Shown here in pieces: positions 5,010-5,668 of a DNA stretch of 5,668 nt. A program made the translations under genes and the position numbers. The notes under the pieces are model-generated. The model was not told the origin of the DNA. It was given only the letters and a program-made list of their open reading frames with translations, and ran no database searches. The stretch spans positions 1 to 5,668 of the forward strand of contig JANXVV010000259.1 in NCBI GenBank assembly GCA_025351525.1. Reading direction: 5' to 3'. Position 1 is the stretch's first letter. Each line of letters begins with the position of its first letter. Source of the stretch: Humisphaera sp. (GTDB taxonomy: Bacteria; Planctomycetota; Phycisphaerae; Tepidisphaerales; Tepidisphaeraceae).

Positions 5010-5668
5010 TCAATCCGCAGCCGCGAAACCCTGTGAGGTTTGCATCTTCGCGGGCTTCTGCACCAATTCGACCGCGGGAAGAATGGTCTTCAGAATCGCG
5101 TTGGGCATCACGCCGAGTATCACGATCGCCAGTGCCAAAGGAACGAGGATCGCGATCTCGCGAGCGTTGATATCACCGGGAACGGTGTGGGCCTTTTCCC
5201 CGCCATGGGCGTCGCCGTGACCGTGATCGAGCTCGGGCGTTTTGAGCGGGCCCCAGATCACGCAGGCGACCATGTGAAGCATGTAGACCGCGCCGAGGAT
5301 GACCCCGAGCGCTGCAAACACCCCATACTTGATGCCGAGGGTATGGCTGGTAAACGCGCCGAGAATCGTGAGAAACTCACTGGTGAAACCGTTCAGCCCC
5401 GGCAGGCCGATGCTGCTCATGGCAAACAGCACGAAGAAAAAGGCGAGGACCGGCATCCGCTTGGCGAGACCGGAAAGCTGGTTGATGTCGCGGGTGTGGT
5501 AGCGGTCGTAGATCATCCCGATCACGAGGAACATCGCCCCGGTCGAGAGGCCGTGGTTGATCATGTAGAGGACCGAGCCCTGAATGCCAATGCTGTTGAG
5601 GGCGAAGAGGCCCAGGATGCAGAAACCCAGGTGCGAAACCGAGCTGTAGGCGACGAGCTTCTTGATGT
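5010..5668 (-). CDS. nuoM: NADH-quinone oxidoreductase subunit M (complex I), C-terminal part
   Basis: The 3' 218 codons of nuoM; the gene continues past the right edge. The frame is open to the edge, so the internal Met at 5564 is not the start. The visible part opens with IKKLVAYSSVSHLG, matching E. coli NuoM from about residue 311, and covers the last membrane segments. Retained family residues are the two histidines in SVSHLG and INHGLS (E. coli His322 and His348) and the TM12 glutamate in GFTSEF (codon 5376-5378; E. coli Glu407), part of the proton path. IYDRYHTRDI is the usual loop signature. The TM7/TM8 lysines lie outside the window. A His-rich loop (5187-5225; four His among Gly/Asp/Glu) precedes the last membrane segment. 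The protein ends in a hydrophilic tail. Confidence 0.96.
   Translation of the reverse strand, partial: IKKLVAYSSVSHLGFCILGLFALNSIGIQGSVLYMINHGLSTGAMFLVIGMIYDRYHTRDINQLSGLAKRMPVLAFFFVLFAMSSIGLPGLNGFTSEFLTILGAFTSHTLGIKYGVFAALGVILGAVYMLHMVACVIWGPLKTPELDHGHGDAHGGEKAHTVPGDINAREIAILVPLALAIVILGVMPNAILKTILPAVELVQKPAKMQTSQGFAAAD
5187..5225 (-). other. His-rich loop within NuoM
   Basis: This 13-residue coding segment contains four histidines spaced among Gly, Asp and Glu (HGHGDAHGGEKAH). It lies between the membrane segment ending in VIWGP and the last one beginning near REIAIL. E. coli NuoM has a short loop without such histidines at this point. Metal or proton binding at the membrane surface is possible but is only inference. 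Confidence 0.5.

Noticed and set aside
4750..5220. 156-codon plus-strand open frame containing HGRDARAT
   Set aside because: It spans nuoN, the repeat doublet and nuoM in antisense; the familiar-looking peptide is translation of the repeat.

Overview
The window is a GC-rich bacterial chromosome segment in which all four genes lie on the minus strand. Read in transcription order (right to left) they are: the 3' part of nuoM, complete nuoN (both proton-pumping membrane subunits of respiratory complex I), mtnA (methylthioribose-1-phosphate isomerase, methionine salvage), and an exported sialate O-acetylesterase-like SGNH hydrolase. Three things together suggest the PVC group, most likely Planctomycetota and less likely Verrucomicrobiota: the style of the NuoM/NuoN proteins, a secreted carbohydrate O-acetylesterase of a kind abundant in that group, and palindromic intergenic repeats whose chance translation reads HG(R/Q)DA(R/H)AT. 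This placement rests on pattern recognition, not on a database search.

Layout: 1-353 is non-coding on present evidence and contains a long inverted repeat (138-309). 354-2042 (-) is the esterase. 2043-2225 is an intergenic gap with a 102-bp inverted repeat (2119-2220). 2226-3263 (-) is mtnA. 3264-3290 is a 27-nt gap that is mostly one GC hairpin (3273-3290). 3291-4898 (-) is nuoN. 4899-5009 is a gap holding two head-to-head copies of a 24-nt palindromic repeat. 5010-5668 (-) is nuoM, whose 5' part lies beyond the right edge.

The two Nuo genes are the distal end of a standard complex I operon (order M then N). NuoN and NuoM keep the membrane-embedded charged residues expected of working antiporter-like subunits. 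mtnA follows nuoN by only 27 nt and may be co-transcribed, with no obvious metabolic link. The esterase has its own ribosome binding site, lies beyond a large hairpin, and is probably an independent unit.

The protein genes are ordinary. The most notable content is between them: every intergenic space holds a different palindromic element, one family occurs three times, and within two elements the repeat arms differ by compensatory base changes that preserve small hairpins. I see no CRISPR array, tRNA, rRNA, transposase or defence system.
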